Assembly: GCA_028819215.1 (NCBI GenBank)
Contig: JAPPMG010000066.1
Location: forward strand, 46,946-110,945
Reading direction: 5' to 3'
Length of the DNA stretch: 64,000 bases
Origin: Bryobacterales bacterium
GTDB lineage: Bacteria > Acidobacteriota > Terriglobia > Bryobacterales > UBA6623
Positions within the stretch are counted from its first letter, which is position 1. The number at the start of each line of letters is the position of its first letter. Shown here one piece after another: positions 1 through 9,856 of the stretch. A program made the position numbers and the translations under genes. The notes beneath the pieces were generated by a model that saw only the letters and a program-made list of their open reading frames with translations, ran no database searches and was not told the DNA's origin.

Positions 1-1
1 C

Positions 2-502
<501 letters not shown>

Positions 503-505
503 CGT

Positions 506-2260
506 CTATTCGGGCACGGCCCGCCGCGCTGTCGAGTACACTTCGCGACCGCCCAACATCGTCGCCAGGACTCGCGTGTCGCGCAGCTCCTGCTCGGCGC
601 AGGTCAATATGTCGCGGTCGACGACCACGAAGTCGGCATACTTGCCGGGCTCCAGCGATCCCTTGACATCTTCCTCGAACGTCAGATAGGCCGCATTGAG
701 CGTCCACATCCGCAACGCCTCCTCGCGGGTGATTCGTTGCTCGGGATTATGCACTGACCCGTCTGCTGTCGTTCGGGTCACGGCGATCCACATGCCGAGG
801 AATGGATCGAACGGATTGACGGATTCCCGGGCGTCGAACTTGATCATGTGATCCGAACCGCCGGCAACGACGACACCCGCGTCGATGATCGAGCGATAGG
901 GCTGCAAGGTGCCCATGCGATCCGGCCCGAGCACGCGGGCTAGGGCCGGCCCGTCGAAGTGGTACCAAGCGGGCTGCATGTCCGCCACGACCCCCAGCGC
1001 TGCTGCTCTGCGAATCGCGTCCCCGCTGAGGAAGTTGGCGTGAGTGAGGGTGAATCGACGATCCGTGATCGGCACCTTGCGATTGACCGCTTCGTAGGCG
1101 GCGAGCAGCACGTCAGTGGATCCGCCGCCGGTCGTATGGGCGGTCATCTGCCAGCCGAGGTCAGCGGCCAACGTCACGATTTGCTCGAGATCGCCTGGAC
1201 GGATGCGCAATTCGCCGCGGTAGTCGGCGTCCTCAAACCCATAGACCTGGGTGTTCTGGCCGTAGGGCGCCCTCATATAGGCTGTGCCGAGCAAGATGCC
1301 GCCATCCAGAACGACCTTCAGCGCGCCCACGCGGAACATTTCGTCGCCGTGGCCGGTGACGGCTCCGATCCCCTCGATTTCCCGCAGGACCTGCTCGACC
1401 GGCCGCTCTGCGTTGACCACGCGAGTGACCGATGTGCGCACTTGCAACTTGCCCTGCTGCCACAGTTCCTGATAGGCGCGAAACCCAGCAGCAGTCTGAC
1501 TGCGATCAATGACGCTGGTCAGTCCGGCCATGCTGTACGCGCTCTGCATCGCAGCCAAGGCAGAGACCATCTGGCCGTGGCTGTAGGTGCGCGCCTCCAG
1601 CAGAGGCGCCACGAGTTGGCGCGCGCCGATGATCAGACCGGTGGGCTCGCGCGCGCTGTTCCGCAGCAGCTTTCCGTTGGTCGGATCCGGGGTGCCGGCC
1701 GAAATGCCTGCCAGTGCCAGGGCCGCCGAGTTCAGCACCGCGGCATAGCCGTTGTCGAGCATGACGGGTCGCTCGCCGGCATATTCGTCGATCTCCCAGC
1801 GATCCGGATAGCGGCGCTCCCGAAGGCGGGTGGAATACACCTTCGGGACGAAGATCAAACCCTCGCCGGCAGGCTGCGCTTGAATGTGTCGGCGCACGGC
1901 CTCGAAACTCCGCAAGACGGGAATCTCGCCGTCCGCTTCAGCCAGGGCTGCCTTGATGGGGTGGACATGGCTATCGATCAATCCCGGGAGCACCGTCTTG
2001 CCCTGCAGGTTCACCTGGCGGGTCCGCGGACCGGTCTTGCGGCCCACTATCTGCGTCGTGCCGACATCCAAGACGCGCCCGGAGGAGACCGTCATGGATT
2101 CGACCACGGGGCGCTCGTCCCACATGGTGATGATCTTGCCGTTGTAGTAGAGGGTGTCGGCCGGCCCGGCCGGAACGTCACGCTTGGGCGGCCACTGCTG
2201 CGGCGACGCCTCCGCGCCGAGAAGAAGCAGCAGCGTGACGAGGCGCAGCGCCACAATCAT
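506..2260 (-). CDS. Exported amidohydrolase, YtcJ-like (amidohydrolase family 3)
   Basis: A 584-residue metal-dependent hydrolase of the amidohydrolase superfamily, YtcJ-like branch; the substrate is unknown. The chosen ATG at 2260 begins a hydrophobic signal peptide (MIVALRLVTLLLLLG) and follows a good GGAGG ribosome-binding site; reading further upstream gives arginine-rich sequence typical of a shadow. After the signal come the urease-like beta-sandwich start (LYYNGKIITMW), the metal motif LIDSHVH with HxH near residue 90, a VVLDGG segment and the C-terminal GGSDH aspartate-histidine motif. Catalytic residues therefore look intact, unlike the paralogous protein at 39 kb. The protein is probably periplasmic. 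The downstream convergent neighbour is thiC. Confidence 0.88.
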   Translation of the reverse strand: MIVALRLVTLLLLLGAEASPQQWPPKRDVPAGPADTLYYNGKIITMWDERPVVESMTVSSGRVLDVGTTQIVGRKTGPRTRQVNLQGKTVLPGLIDSHVHPIKAALAEADGEIPVLRSFEAVRRHIQAQPAGEGLIFVPKVYSTRLRERRYPDRWEIDEYAGERPVMLDNGYAAVLNSAALALAGISAGTPDPTNGKLLRNSAREPTGLIIGARQLVAPLLEARTYSHGQMVSALAAMQSAYSMAGLTSVIDRSQTAAGFRAYQELWQQGKLQVRTSVTRVVNAERPVEQVLREIEGIGAVTGHGDEMFRVGALKVVLDGGILLGTAYMRAPYGQNTQVYGFEDADYRGELRIRPGDLEQIVTLAADLGWQMTAHTTGGGSTDVLLAAYEAVNRKVPITDRRFTLTHANFLSGDAIRRAAALGVVADMQPAWYHFDGPALARVLGPDRMGTLQPYRSIIDAGVVVAGGSDHMIKFDARESVNPFDPFLGMWIAVTRTTADGSVHNPEQRITREEALRMWTLNAAYLTFEEDVKGSLEPGKYADFVVVDRDILTCAEQELRDTRVLATMLGGREVYSTARRAVPE

Positions 2261-2337
2261 TGGCCGCCTCCGCGAGATGCGAACTCCGAGGAACCGAGCC
2301 GGCGCCAACCGGCACTCCGCGAATTCGTAAGCCGGCG

Positions 2338-3204
2338 CTACCAAGTCGGATCGCCCGGTCGGCCAACCACCGGCTGGCCTTCGACGTATCCGAGAGAGGC
2401 CAAGAAACGGTCCATGTGCCAGACCGTGCTGGTGTACGCGGCACGGCTGCGGCCGTAGTTGAAGAATCCATGCGGCCGGCCTTCGTAGCCGACCAGCTCG
2501 CAGCGGTTGCCTGAATTCTTCATCGCATCGCAAAACGTCTCAGCGGTCTCGAACGCAACCGTGGTGTCCGCCTTGCCGTGGAAGACAATCGTCGGCGGAT
2601 CACCGGCGTCGACGTGGTGTAGCGGCGAGCCCGCTTCCGGATCATCGCCCCAGCGCCGGGACATGGCGACGAGGTCCGTGACTGGATTGAACAGCAGAAG
2701 CGCGTTGGGCTTGGAGCTGACAGAGGAGTCCTCGCCCTTCTCTTCGAGCCCGTCAATCACCCCGGTAGTGGCCGCCACGTGGCCGCCGGCGGATCCGCCG
2801 CCCGCCGCGATCCGGTTGGGATCGACACCCAGTTCCGCGGCATGCTCTCGAACCCAGCGCACCGCGGACTTGCCATCTGCGACACACTGCCTGGGCGTCG
2901 TGCCGTGGCTGCCACGCGTGCGGTACTGGGCGCTGATGGCAACCATGCCGCGCGAGGCCAGATAGCGGCTGTGCGGGAAGAACTGCGTAGGGGTGCCGCC
3001 AACCCAGCCCCCGCCAAAAAAGAAGACGGCGGCGGAGCGCCTGTCGCTAGACTTCCAGCCTTCGGGCAGGAAGACATGCAGTTCCAGCGGGTCCTTTTCG
3101 AACTGCTTGAACACGATCTCCTTGTCAGGCTTGAATTCTCGCTGCTGTGCGAAAGCAGCGACACTGGCCAAGGCGAGCAGGCAGGCGAGGGAACGCAGTT
3201 TCAT
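2338..3204 (-). CDS. Secreted alpha/beta hydrolase (esterase/lipase-like)
   Basis: A 288-residue alpha/beta-hydrolase with an N-terminal signal peptide (MKLRSLACLLALASVAAFA). The oxyanion-hole region reads FFFGGGWVGGT, the nucleophile elbow is GGGSAGGH, the acid is probably the Asp in HGKADTTV, and the catalytic His is in GRPHGFFN. This order fits the BD-FAE/hormone-sensitive-lipase-like esterases that are common near glycan or aromatic-ester catabolic genes. The chosen ATG at 3204 is supported by the signal peptide and by a TAGACT hexamer 7 nt upstream (3212-3217), which suggests a leaderless transcript. It is co-oriented with the amidohydrolase, separated by 77 bp. The substrate cannot be read from sequence. 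Confidence 0.86.
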   Translation of the reverse strand: MKLRSLACLLALASVAAFAQQREFKPDKEIVFKQFEKDPLELHVFLPEGWKSSDRRSAAVFFFGGGWVGGTPTQFFPHSRYLASRGMVAISAQYRTRGSHGTTPRQCVADGKSAVRWVREHAAELGVDPNRIAAGGGSAGGHVAATTGVIDGLEEKGEDSSVSSKPNALLLFNPVTDLVAMSRRWGDDPEAGSPLHHVDAGDPPTIVFHGKADTTVAFETAETFCDAMKNSGNRCELVGYEGRPHGFFNYGRSRAAYTSTVWHMDRFLASLGYVEGQPVVGRPGDPTW

Positions 3205-3211
3205 CGCATCA

Positions 3212-3217
3212 AGTCTA
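3212..3217 (-). promoter_or_regulatory. Candidate -10 (TAGACT) for the alpha/beta hydrolase
   Basis: TAGACT on the minus strand sits 7 nt before the ATG at 3204, with no Shine-Dalgarno sequence between. It fits the TAnnnT -10 plus leaderless start pattern seen at many genes in this window. No convincing -35 was seen. Confidence 0.35.
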
Positions 3218-3386
3218 GCACCGGGATCATTCCGCATCGGGACCATCAGCCCCGACGAAACGAGGCGCCGGGAGACTGCCCGACATGTCCCTTTCAGGGT
3301 CTCAGGCGTGGCATGCGACCTCGCGGCCGGGCGGGCCGCCATATCCCTCCCATCGAGCGTGTTCAGACAACGCGCGGCGTAGCGCG

Positions 3387-6080
3387 CTAGTCATACTTCG
3401 CCACGAACGGCGTGCCGGGCTCGTCGACGAGAGCATGAATCGAGTGACTGATCTCGGTGTCGATGCGATCGCCGGCAGCCGTTCGGATACTGATGTAGGT
3501 CATCATCTGCATGACCGGCCTGAGATCGTCCACAACAATCCGGACCGTCTTGCGATCGGGCAGCAGCGTGGCGGACCGCACCGTCATCTCCTCGACTCCC
3601 TGGTCGCCATTCAGCTTCCAGCGATCAGAGCCGTAGCGGCTGAGCCACTTGTAGTTCCAGCGCTTTGCGCTGTAGTTGGCGGGATCTTCTGCGCTTGCCG
3701 GGTCCAGCTCGTGCAGGAAGGATACATCGATGCCTTTCTTGCTCACATGCAGCTCGCTCGGGACCAGCACCTTGCCGCCTGTGAATCGCGCGCGATAAAA
3801 GCCGCCCACCGCCTTGCGCTTGGTGCCCCAGCCATACAGGCCCGCTAGGTAGAGGTTGCCGTCTGCCTCGCGGAAGTCCGGCCGCATGATGCCGGAATCA
3901 AAATCAACAGGCAGCTCTACTGCGCCTCCCTGCACTCCATCGCCGGTGTTCTCCATCAGCACCAGGAAGATCTTGCCCCGCCCGAACGACGAATGCACCA
4001 AGTGCCCCTTGAACGGCCCCCATTTGTCGGTCCCGACCCACGCCTGGCCAGCGCCGGAGTTGTCCACGGAGATCGGAAGCCAAGTGATCGGATTGTCATA
4101 CGTGGTCCGGTCACCGATGCTGCCGCCCCACATGTAGCCATGAAAGCTGCCCGGCGAGCACAGGTTCACGCGAGTGGAAGGAATCCAGTGGCCTTCTTGG
4201 TCGGAGGTGGTGATTTCTCCGTTGGGTCCGACGGCGACTCCGTTGGGCACGCGGAAGCCCGTGCAGACAATCTCCAGGTTCTTTCCGTCAGGGTCCATCT
4301 TGAAGATGACCCCGTGGTGCTTCACCTTGGCGGGCAAGGCGTGACGGGCAGCTTTCGCAAAGTAGAAATTGCCGGCGCGGTCCCGGTCGAGATCGAAGGT
4401 GAACTCGTGAAAATGGTGCGTGACGTGAAATTCGTTGTTGAAGTTCTCGTAGTAGTCAGCTTGGCCGTCTCGGTTCAAATCGTGTAGAACCGTGATCTGG
4501 TCGCGATCCAAGACATACACCTTGCCGTCCACAACTTCCAGGCCTTGGGGCATGTGGAAGCCGACGGCGTAGCGACTCCACGTGAGCTTGTCCAAGTCCT
4601 CGTCCACTCCATCGACGATCCAGATGTCGCCCGACCACGTCGCGACGGCCGCTCGATCATCGTCGAAGAAGGCGAAGTCAGTGGGCCGGAACCACGATTT
4701 CCAGGGGTTGTCGAAGGGCAGCGTGATCTCGTCCACGGTCCACGCGGCGCCACCACCTCCAAGGCGTCCCTGTGTTTCCACGGTCTTGCGGTAGGTTCGC
4801 GGCCCGCCCCGGGTGTAGGGCTCAAGGCGCTCGGGCCGAGGGGCTTGCCGCAACGCACCAGCGAACGCCCCTAGACGCTGGGAGCGCACATCAGCGTAGT
4901 AGAGGGTGAAGCGCTGCTCCTCGCCAGACCGAGGAATGCTCAAGCGCACCTCGCCCGCCGCCGACAGGTCCCATCTGGCCTTCTTGCTCAGCCCGGCGAC
5001 ACCGACAGCCGTGCCTTCGTCTCCTCCGAGATACACAAGGTGTTCAATCGCCGGCCCGTTGCCTTGGTTGAGGTTCTTGAGCGAGAGCTGACGGACCTGC
5101 CCGCCCTGCACGGCGGCCACTTCGAGCAAGAGCGATTCGCGCGAGGGGCCGACTTCGATGGTCCGAGTCAGTGCCTCAACGCCCCAATCGGTCTCGAGGC
5201 CCGGCATTTCGAGCACGTTGGCGTCGCCCACGCTGTACTCAAGCACCACCCTGTCGCCGAACATGTAGCGCCCCTTGTACCGCGCCCACTCCGCGGGCAG
5301 CGGACCGAATCCTTCAGTGCGGGGATCGGCGAAGCTGCCATCACGAGCCCAGCCCGGGGCAACCGGGGTCTCGAACACGGGCTTGCCGTCCAAGTGCGGG
5401 TGCGGCCCGTGCCTCCAGTCATAGACCGTGCCGGTCAATACGTATTGCGGGCCGTTCCATCCAGCCGACATGCGCAGCAGCTCGGTGTCAAAAATGACCC
5501 CGGCGCGGCGCTCAGCCTCCAGCATGATGGCGTGGGATTTGTAGCTGATGTTGTCGCCCGGCTGCTTGTCCGCCCGGGGATCTTCCGGCTCCTTGACCGT
5601 TACGCTGGCGGAGATTACAGGACCGTAGTCCATGTGAACCCAAGGCTGCTCCTCGCGCCTAGTGCTGTCGTCGAACCGGGTGCTGGCGAACGGCGCGCCT
5701 TGGTCGATCCAAGCGCGCAGGATGCCGATCTGTTCGTCCGTCAGGGGGCCGCCGGCCGGCGGCATGATCAGATTCTCTTCCAAGCCCGCAACCAAGTGGA
5801 TCAGGCGGCTGTTCGCGCTATCGCCTGCGATGAAGCCGGGCTGGCCCGAGTATCCTCCGCGTGCGGCGGACTTCTTCCGCCACAGACTGTAGCCGTTCAT
5901 CGCGGCATCGTCGCCATGGCAGGCATAGCAGTGCTGGACGAAGATCGGATCGACGTCGCGCATGAAGTCGATCTTGCGATCGACGGGAGTCGGCAACTCG
6001 GCGGCGCACAAGAACTGGCATGTGCCGGCCAGAGCAAACAGCATGCCGGCGGTCATGGGCAAGCGGGGTCGTAGGGGCAT
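3387..6080 (-). CDS. Large secreted protein: planctomycete-type cytochrome c plus beta-propeller (DUF6797-like)
   Basis: An 897-residue protein with a signal peptide (hydrophobic stretch around residues 8-26). Residues about 40-130 form a mono-haem cytochrome c domain of the PSCyt1 kind: FVQHCYACHG supplies the CxxCH haem site and NLIMPPAGG the likely methionine ligand. The rest contains blade-like repeats of a sorbosone/glucose-dehydrogenase-type beta-propeller from about residue 450 (WFRPTDFAFFDDD, GFRVPNGVAVGPNGE, GSFHGYMWGG). Such proteins occur in Planctomycetes, Verrucomicrobia and Acidobacteria and are thought to be periplasmic redox or dehydrogenase components; the substrate is unknown. 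TACAAT lies 14 nt upstream of the ATG at 6080. It is transcribed away from hipBA. Confidence 0.82.
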   Translation of the reverse strand: MPLRPRLPMTAGMLFALAGTCQFLCAAELPTPVDRKIDFMRDVDPIFVQHCYACHGDDAAMNGYSLWRKKSAARGGYSGQPGFIAGDSANSRLIHLVAGLEENLIMPPAGGPLTDEQIGILRAWIDQGAPFASTRFDDSTRREEQPWVHMDYGPVISASVTVKEPEDPRADKQPGDNISYKSHAIMLEAERRAGVIFDTELLRMSAGWNGPQYVLTGTVYDWRHGPHPHLDGKPVFETPVAPGWARDGSFADPRTEGFGPLPAEWARYKGRYMFGDRVVLEYSVGDANVLEMPGLETDWGVEALTRTIEVGPSRESLLLEVAAVQGGQVRQLSLKNLNQGNGPAIEHLVYLGGDEGTAVGVAGLSKKARWDLSAAGEVRLSIPRSGEEQRFTLYYADVRSQRLGAFAGALRQAPRPERLEPYTRGGPRTYRKTVETQGRLGGGGAAWTVDEITLPFDNPWKSWFRPTDFAFFDDDRAAVATWSGDIWIVDGVDEDLDKLTWSRYAVGFHMPQGLEVVDGKVYVLDRDQITVLHDLNRDGQADYYENFNNEFHVTHHFHEFTFDLDRDRAGNFYFAKAARHALPAKVKHHGVIFKMDPDGKNLEIVCTGFRVPNGVAVGPNGEITTSDQEGHWIPSTRVNLCSPGSFHGYMWGGSIGDRTTYDNPITWLPISVDNSGAGQAWVGTDKWGPFKGHLVHSSFGRGKIFLVLMENTGDGVQGGAVELPVDFDSGIMRPDFREADGNLYLAGLYGWGTKRKAVGGFYRARFTGGKVLVPSELHVSKKGIDVSFLHELDPASAEDPANYSAKRWNYKWLSRYGSDRWKLNGDQGVEEMTVRSATLLPDRKTVRIVVDDLRPVMQMMTYISIRTAAGDRIDTEISHSIHALVDEPGTPFVAKYD

Positions 6081-6218
6081 GTTGAATCGCCACTATTGTA
6101 GGTGGGCGGTGGGGCGTACTGCCGACGCGGGACCGTGGCCGCCCACATGACTTAGCCGCGGACCCGATGCAGCGCCGAGACCCAGTCCCGGAAGCTCAAG
6201 GCCGCTGGACCCACAGGA

Positions 6219-6298
6219 TTGACAACACCACTAGATTTTCCCGTACGATCAATTTCTTCCGAAGATTCACTCCAATCGCATGAATTTTCCCGTACGAT
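6219..6298 (+). promoter_or_regulatory. hipBA promoter with duplicated 15-bp operator
   Basis: Two perfect copies of ATTTTCCCGTACGAT lie at 6235-6249 and 6284-6298, starts 49 bp apart; each contains the palindrome CGTACG. TTGACA at 6219-6224 pairs with TACGAT at 6244-6249 (19-bp spacer), so copy 1 covers a -10. Copy 2 places another TACGAT 6 nt before the GTG start at 6305. HipB proteins bind repeated operators upstream of hipBA, so autoregulation at these repeats is the natural reading. The repeats are seen directly; their binding is inferred. Confidence 0.7.
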
Positions 6299-6304
6299 AA
6301 AAAA

Positions 6305-6607
6305 GTGGTCAGTGCAAACAAGACTTGGGAGCCTGCATACGGAACCGTTCGGTCGGCCCGCGACCTCGGCCGGCTAATGCGCTCGCATCGGAAAAGCAGG
6401 GGCTGGACTTTGCAGCAGCTTGCTGGATTTGCCAACGTGAGCATGCGCTTCCTGTCCGAGCTCGAGAGGGGCAAGGAGACCGCAGAGATCGGAAAGGCCT
6501 TGCATGCACTGCGACTGCTTGGCCTCGAAGTGGTGCTCTCCCCTAGGGCTGAGGTTCCGGTTTCGGCACGCGCCGAAATCAAGGGGGTGTCGGAAGTAAG
6601 GAGATGA
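6305..6607 (+). CDS. hipB: HipB-like antitoxin / XRE-family repressor
   Basis: A 100-residue DNA-binding protein with one helix-turn-helix of the Cro/C1 type (about residues 21-75: LGRLMRSHRKSRGWTLQQLA, then NVSMRFLSELERGK). It should neutralise the HipA kinase encoded next to it and repress the operon. The GTG at 6305 is chosen because the open frame begins there and a TACGAT hexamer lies 6 nt upstream; there is no Shine-Dalgarno sequence. Its stop overlaps the hipA start by 4 bp (ATGA), a typical translationally coupled toxin-antitoxin arrangement. The 15-bp direct repeats upstream are the probable operator. Confidence 0.88.
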   Translation: MVSANKTWEPAYGTVRSARDLGRLMRSHRKSRGWTLQQLAGFANVSMRFLSELERGKETAEIGKALHALRLLGLEVVLSPRAEVPVSARAEIKGVSEVRR

Positions 6608-7866
6608 CTGGCGAATCGCTCGTGGTGTGGCTCGGGGGCCGGCGCGTCGGCCTGCTACGAAGCAGTCCGGGCCACGGTATGGAATTTGAGTACGAACCGG
6701 GATGGATTCGAGCGGGCGGGGTCGCGCTTTCTCAGTCGATTCCTCTACAGCAGTCCGGAGAATTGACTGTCAGCGACAGCCGCGCTCATCGTTTCTTCGC
6801 AAACCTGCTGCCAGAGGCGATGGCCCGAGCGCGAATCGTACGTCGGTGTAGAATCCCGGACGACGACTTTGCGCTGCTGCGAGCCTTGGGGAGAGAGTGT
6901 GCAGGTGCTGTCGAGATCCTTCCCGAAGGCAACGAGCCCGACGATCCAAGCTCTCACCGATACGAACGAATCGACCACAGTAGGCTCGCAGACCTCCAGT
7001 TCAAAAGCGGCTGGGACTTCGAAGGTCTTGAACGGCGGCCCGCTCCCCACCCTGCTCTGGCCGGAGCGCAGGACAAGACCGCGCTGGCCCTGTTCGACAA
7101 CAAGACCTGGCTGCCCAAGGGAACTGCTCCGTCAAGCCACATTCTGAAGTTCGACTCTGTCGAATACTCCGACGTCCTTGCATTCGAGTGCTTCGCTACG
7201 CTGCTCGCCGAGTTCGTAGGACTACCGGTGGTGGATTTCGAACTTCGTACCGTAGGGCGAGACTCCATCGCACTGATAGAGCGTTACGATCGAATCCTTG
7301 AGGATGACGGTCGGATCCGGAGGCTACACCAAGAGGACTTCTGCCAAGCGATGGGCTTGAGCAGCCGAAACAAGTACGAGACCGATGGCGGCCCGTCGTT
7401 CGCTGACTGCTACCGGCTTATACGGGACGTGTCCGACGCGCCCCTCGACGACTTGGAGCGGTTGCTTCGCTGGCAAGTCTTCAACGTGCTCGCCGGAAAC
7501 TCGGACGGCCATGCCAAGAACCTCTCGCTGCTATACGGATCGGACGGAGCGACCCGTCTGGCTCCTTTCTATGACTTGGTTCCTACCAGAGCAATCGAGA
7601 ATCTCGACCACGACCTGGCAATCGGCGTTGGCGGGATGCGAAACCCCGGCAACGTAGGCCGCAGACATTGGGAATCGCTGGCTGCCGAGTGTGATGTCCG
7701 ATCAAATGTCGTTCTGTCCCTGGTCGAAGAGACCGCCGAGTTGCTGATGGTACATTCCGCGGAAGCCAGGGCACGGTTCGAGGACACGCACGGCAGACTC
7801 CCGGCGCTTGACCGTGTCGAGCGAGTGGTGTCTCGCCAGTGTCAACGTGCTACACGCATAGACTGA
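6604..7866 (+). CDS. hipA: HipA-like serine/threonine kinase toxin
   Basis: A 420-residue kinase of the HipA family, which in E. coli phosphorylates glutamyl-tRNA synthetase and induces persistence. An N-terminal HipA_N-like domain (residues about 1-110, including HRFFANLLPEAMAR) is followed by the kinase domain. Conserved elements are present: the HILKFDS strand, IALIERYDR, the catalytic loop GNSDGHAKNLS near residues 297-307 and the metal-binding LAPFYDLV. The toxin therefore looks intact. The start overlaps the hipB stop by 4 bp. The target protein cannot be deduced, since HipA relatives modify different synthetases or other proteins. Confidence 0.92.
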   Translation: MTGESLVVWLGGRRVGLLRSSPGHGMEFEYEPGWIRAGGVALSQSIPLQQSGELTVSDSRAHRFFANLLPEAMARARIVRRCRIPDDDFALLRALGRECAGAVEILPEGNEPDDPSSHRYERIDHSRLADLQFKSGWDFEGLERRPAPHPALAGAQDKTALALFDNKTWLPKGTAPSSHILKFDSVEYSDVLAFECFATLLAEFVGLPVVDFELRTVGRDSIALIERYDRILEDDGRIRRLHQEDFCQAMGLSSRNKYETDGGPSFADCYRLIRDVSDAPLDDLERLLRWQVFNVLAGNSDGHAKNLSLLYGSDGATRLAPFYDLVPTRAIENLDHDLAIGVGGMRNPGNVGRRHWESLAAECDVRSNVVLSLVEETAELLMVHSAEARARFEDTHGRLPALDRVERVVSRQCQRATRID

Positions 7867-8042
7867 GACACTCCGACCGGGACTGGGCCGGCGGCGATGT
7901 GACTGAACCTCAGCGTGAACTCGACGGTAGAGTTGACTGGAAGTGCGGGCCTCAAGGGAATGGAAGTCCTCCTCGTTGCGGCGCAGCGCCGGGCGCGCCG
8001 CCATGGCACAGTGATCGTGGCCGCCGCAGACTATGCGTGGCC

Positions 8043-8597
8043 CTACACAATTGCGGCCACACCAGCGCCCGTCGCGTATGCGACGACCGCCACTAGCACG
8101 CCCAGTGCTAGCATTTCGAGGCCGCTGACCCACCATCGGCTGGCCGTGACGAGGGCACGCAGGGCTCCGACCGCGAATTGCGCGAGGAGCGCCAGCACCG
8201 ACGCCAGCAGGAAGCGATGTTCCAGTTCAGGAACGACATAGGGCACGAGAGGAATCGCGCCGGCCACGGCGAATGCCAAGAACGTCGCAAATCCGTGTCG
8301 CGCCGGGTTCGCCTCCTCCTCGGGCAGGTTCTGCCTTTCCCTAGCGCTCTCCCGAGCGCGAATGCTCAGAAAATTGCCAACACCCATCGATAGTCCGTCC
8401 GCAAACAGATTGGCAATTCCGACGATGAGCACGGCGGTCGATGAGAGGGCCCCTCCGGAGACCCCGGCTACGATTGCGTAACTGGTCAGGAGGCCGTCAT
8501 TCGTGCCATAGATGAGATCACCGATGTAGTGTTGTGCTGTCTCGAATGCTCCGTGCGGAGCGCGGTGCAGAGAGGGTCGATTCGTGGAGCGTCGCAT
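8043..8597 (-). CDS. VIT1/CCC1-family transporter (short form)
   Basis: A 184-residue integral membrane protein of the VIT1/CCC1 family, which exports Fe2+/Mn2+ from the cytoplasm. The family signature YGTNDGLLTSYAIVAG lies in the first membrane helix, followed by a second helix with FADGLSMGVGNFLS, and then a short acidic segment (ESARERQNLPEEEAN). Three more hydrophobic helices fill the C-terminal half. It is shorter than plant VIT1 (about 250 residues) but similar to small bacterial members. The ATG at 8597 is preferred because TACCAT lies 6 nt upstream and because upstream sequence is low in family similarity. A role in metal detoxification is inferred from the family. Confidence 0.82.
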   Translation of the reverse strand: MRRSTNRPSLHRAPHGAFETAQHYIGDLIYGTNDGLLTSYAIVAGVSGGALSSTAVLIVGIANLFADGLSMGVGNFLSIRARESARERQNLPEEEANPARHGFATFLAFAVAGAIPLVPYVVPELEHRFLLASVLALLAQFAVGALRALVTASRWWVSGLEMLALGVLVAVVAYATGAGVAAIV

Positions 8598-8692
8598 TGC
8601 CGCATGGTAGCGAGAGTTCGGTTGTTTCAGAAGATCGCGAATCGATCGGTTCGTTCCTGCCTTGTCGATGCCGGTTAGAAGTCCACACGTGT

Positions 8693-9844
8693 TTATGGCA
8701 GCGGTTGACCCGGCATGATCTCGTGGAGCAGTTCTTCCACTGGCAAGCACAGGATTCCATCGATCTCAAGCCGCTCAGCCCCCCTGTACGCAAGACGTGG
8801 ACGGGCCTCCGGGTAGTCTTGGCGGAACCGCTTGAGGTGACGGAGGTCGGCCAGCCGCACCCGCCGGGAGTGTTTGACCTCCAGCGCCCAGAATTCGTCC
8901 CTGCCATACACCACGAAGTCAACCTCGCTTCCAGCGCGAGTCTTCCAGTAGTAAAGATTGGCAGACGATCGGGAGTAGGCCAGCCAAGCCCTCAGATGTT
9001 GCGCCACGAGCCCTTCCAGGGCTGCCCCGCGAGCCTCTTCGGGACGGTCCAGCGGGCCGGCGGGCCGAAGCGACCGGAATATTCCTGTGTCGGCGAAGAA
9101 GAACTTGGGATGTGCAGTCATGTGCCGTCTTGCACGCTTGGTGAAGACGGGCACACGGAACGCTAGAAGCAAGTCTTCGACGATCTCCACGTATCCTTCG
9201 ACTGTCTTGCGACTGACCGCGCATTCCCGGGCGACCTCGCTTACGTTGAGGATCGCCCCGTGGGCGAAGCTGATCGCTTCGAGAAAACGATGGAATGCCC
9301 CGGTGTTTCGGACAAGGCCCTCCGTCTGCACCTCTTGCTGCACGTACAGGCCAACATAGGAGCTCAGGGTATCCGCAGGGTCTCTCGCGTCCCAGACGAT
9401 GGGCAGCAATCCGACTTCAAGTGCAGCGTCCAGACTGAATCTCGGCCCAAGTTCCGCAGCCATGAATGGATGCATGAGACGGAGCGTTGCACGACCTGCC
9501 AGCAAATCGACACCGGCTCGCTTGAGCTTCCTTGAGCTGGAGCCCGAGAGGACGAAGCGCGGACAGTTGGGAAGCTCGATCAACTGGTGCACGACCGTGA
9601 GTAGTTCTGGCACCCGCTGCACTTCGTCAATCACGACATCCTCCGAGCCGGGGTTGGCCGCGACCAGTTCGCGCAAGCGCTCGGGACGGGCGGCATAGAG
9701 ACGCTGCTGGGCCGGAGAGAGAAAATCAACCCAGACAGCGTTCGGAAGGGCGCTGTGCAACCATGTGCTCTTTCCTGTTCCGCGCAGTCCGAACAGGAAG
9801 GAATGCCCCGCAGGAGGGCGAAAGAATTTCCTTTCAATCGCCAT
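8693..9844 (-). CDS. AAA-family ATPase with DUF4143 and nuclease-like C-terminus
   Basis: About 383 residues (387 if the alternative ATG at 9856 is used). Walker A is GLRGTGKST near residue 20 and Walker B is VVIDEVQR; SGSSSRKLKRAG is the sensor-like region of the AAA_14 domain. The C-terminal DUF4143 segment contains GSEVDFVV and ALEVKHS, an E/D-E-x-K arrangement resembling a PD-(D/E)xK nuclease core. Family members are widespread accessory proteins with no settled function. The ATG at 9844 is preferred because CATAAT lies 10 nt before it and overlaps the other ATG. It stands near hipBA in an accessory patch, but no partner gene is evident. Confidence 0.83.
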   Translation of the reverse strand: MAIERKFFRPPAGHSFLFGLRGTGKSTWLHSALPNAVWVDFLSPAQQRLYAARPERLRELVAANPGSEDVVIDEVQRVPELLTVVHQLIELPNCPRFVLSGSSSRKLKRAGVDLLAGRATLRLMHPFMAAELGPRFSLDAALEVGLLPIVWDARDPADTLSSYVGLYVQQEVQTEGLVRNTGAFHRFLEAISFAHGAILNVSEVARECAVSRKTVEGYVEIVEDLLLAFRVPVFTKRARRHMTAHPKFFFADTGIFRSLRPAGPLDRPEEARGAALEGLVAQHLRAWLAYSRSSANLYYWKTRAGSEVDFVVYGRDEFWALEVKHSRRVRLADLRHLKRFRQDYPEARPRLAYRGAERLEIDGILCLPVEELLHEIMPGQPLP

Positions 9845-9856
9845 TATTCGACTCAT

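Noticed and set aside
959..2458. Plus-strand 499-codon open frame
   Set aside because: Antisense to the amidohydrolase gene, no family features; GC-rich codon bias leaves the opposite frame open.
5040..6074. Plus-strand 344-codon open frame
   Set aside because: Antisense to the cytochrome/propeller gene and without recognisable domain.
7915..8100. Plus-strand stretch resembling a STAS domain (LKGMEVLLVAAQRRARRHGT)
   Set aside because: Short, without the conserved N-terminal half, and antisense to the VIT transporter; treated as chance resemblance.
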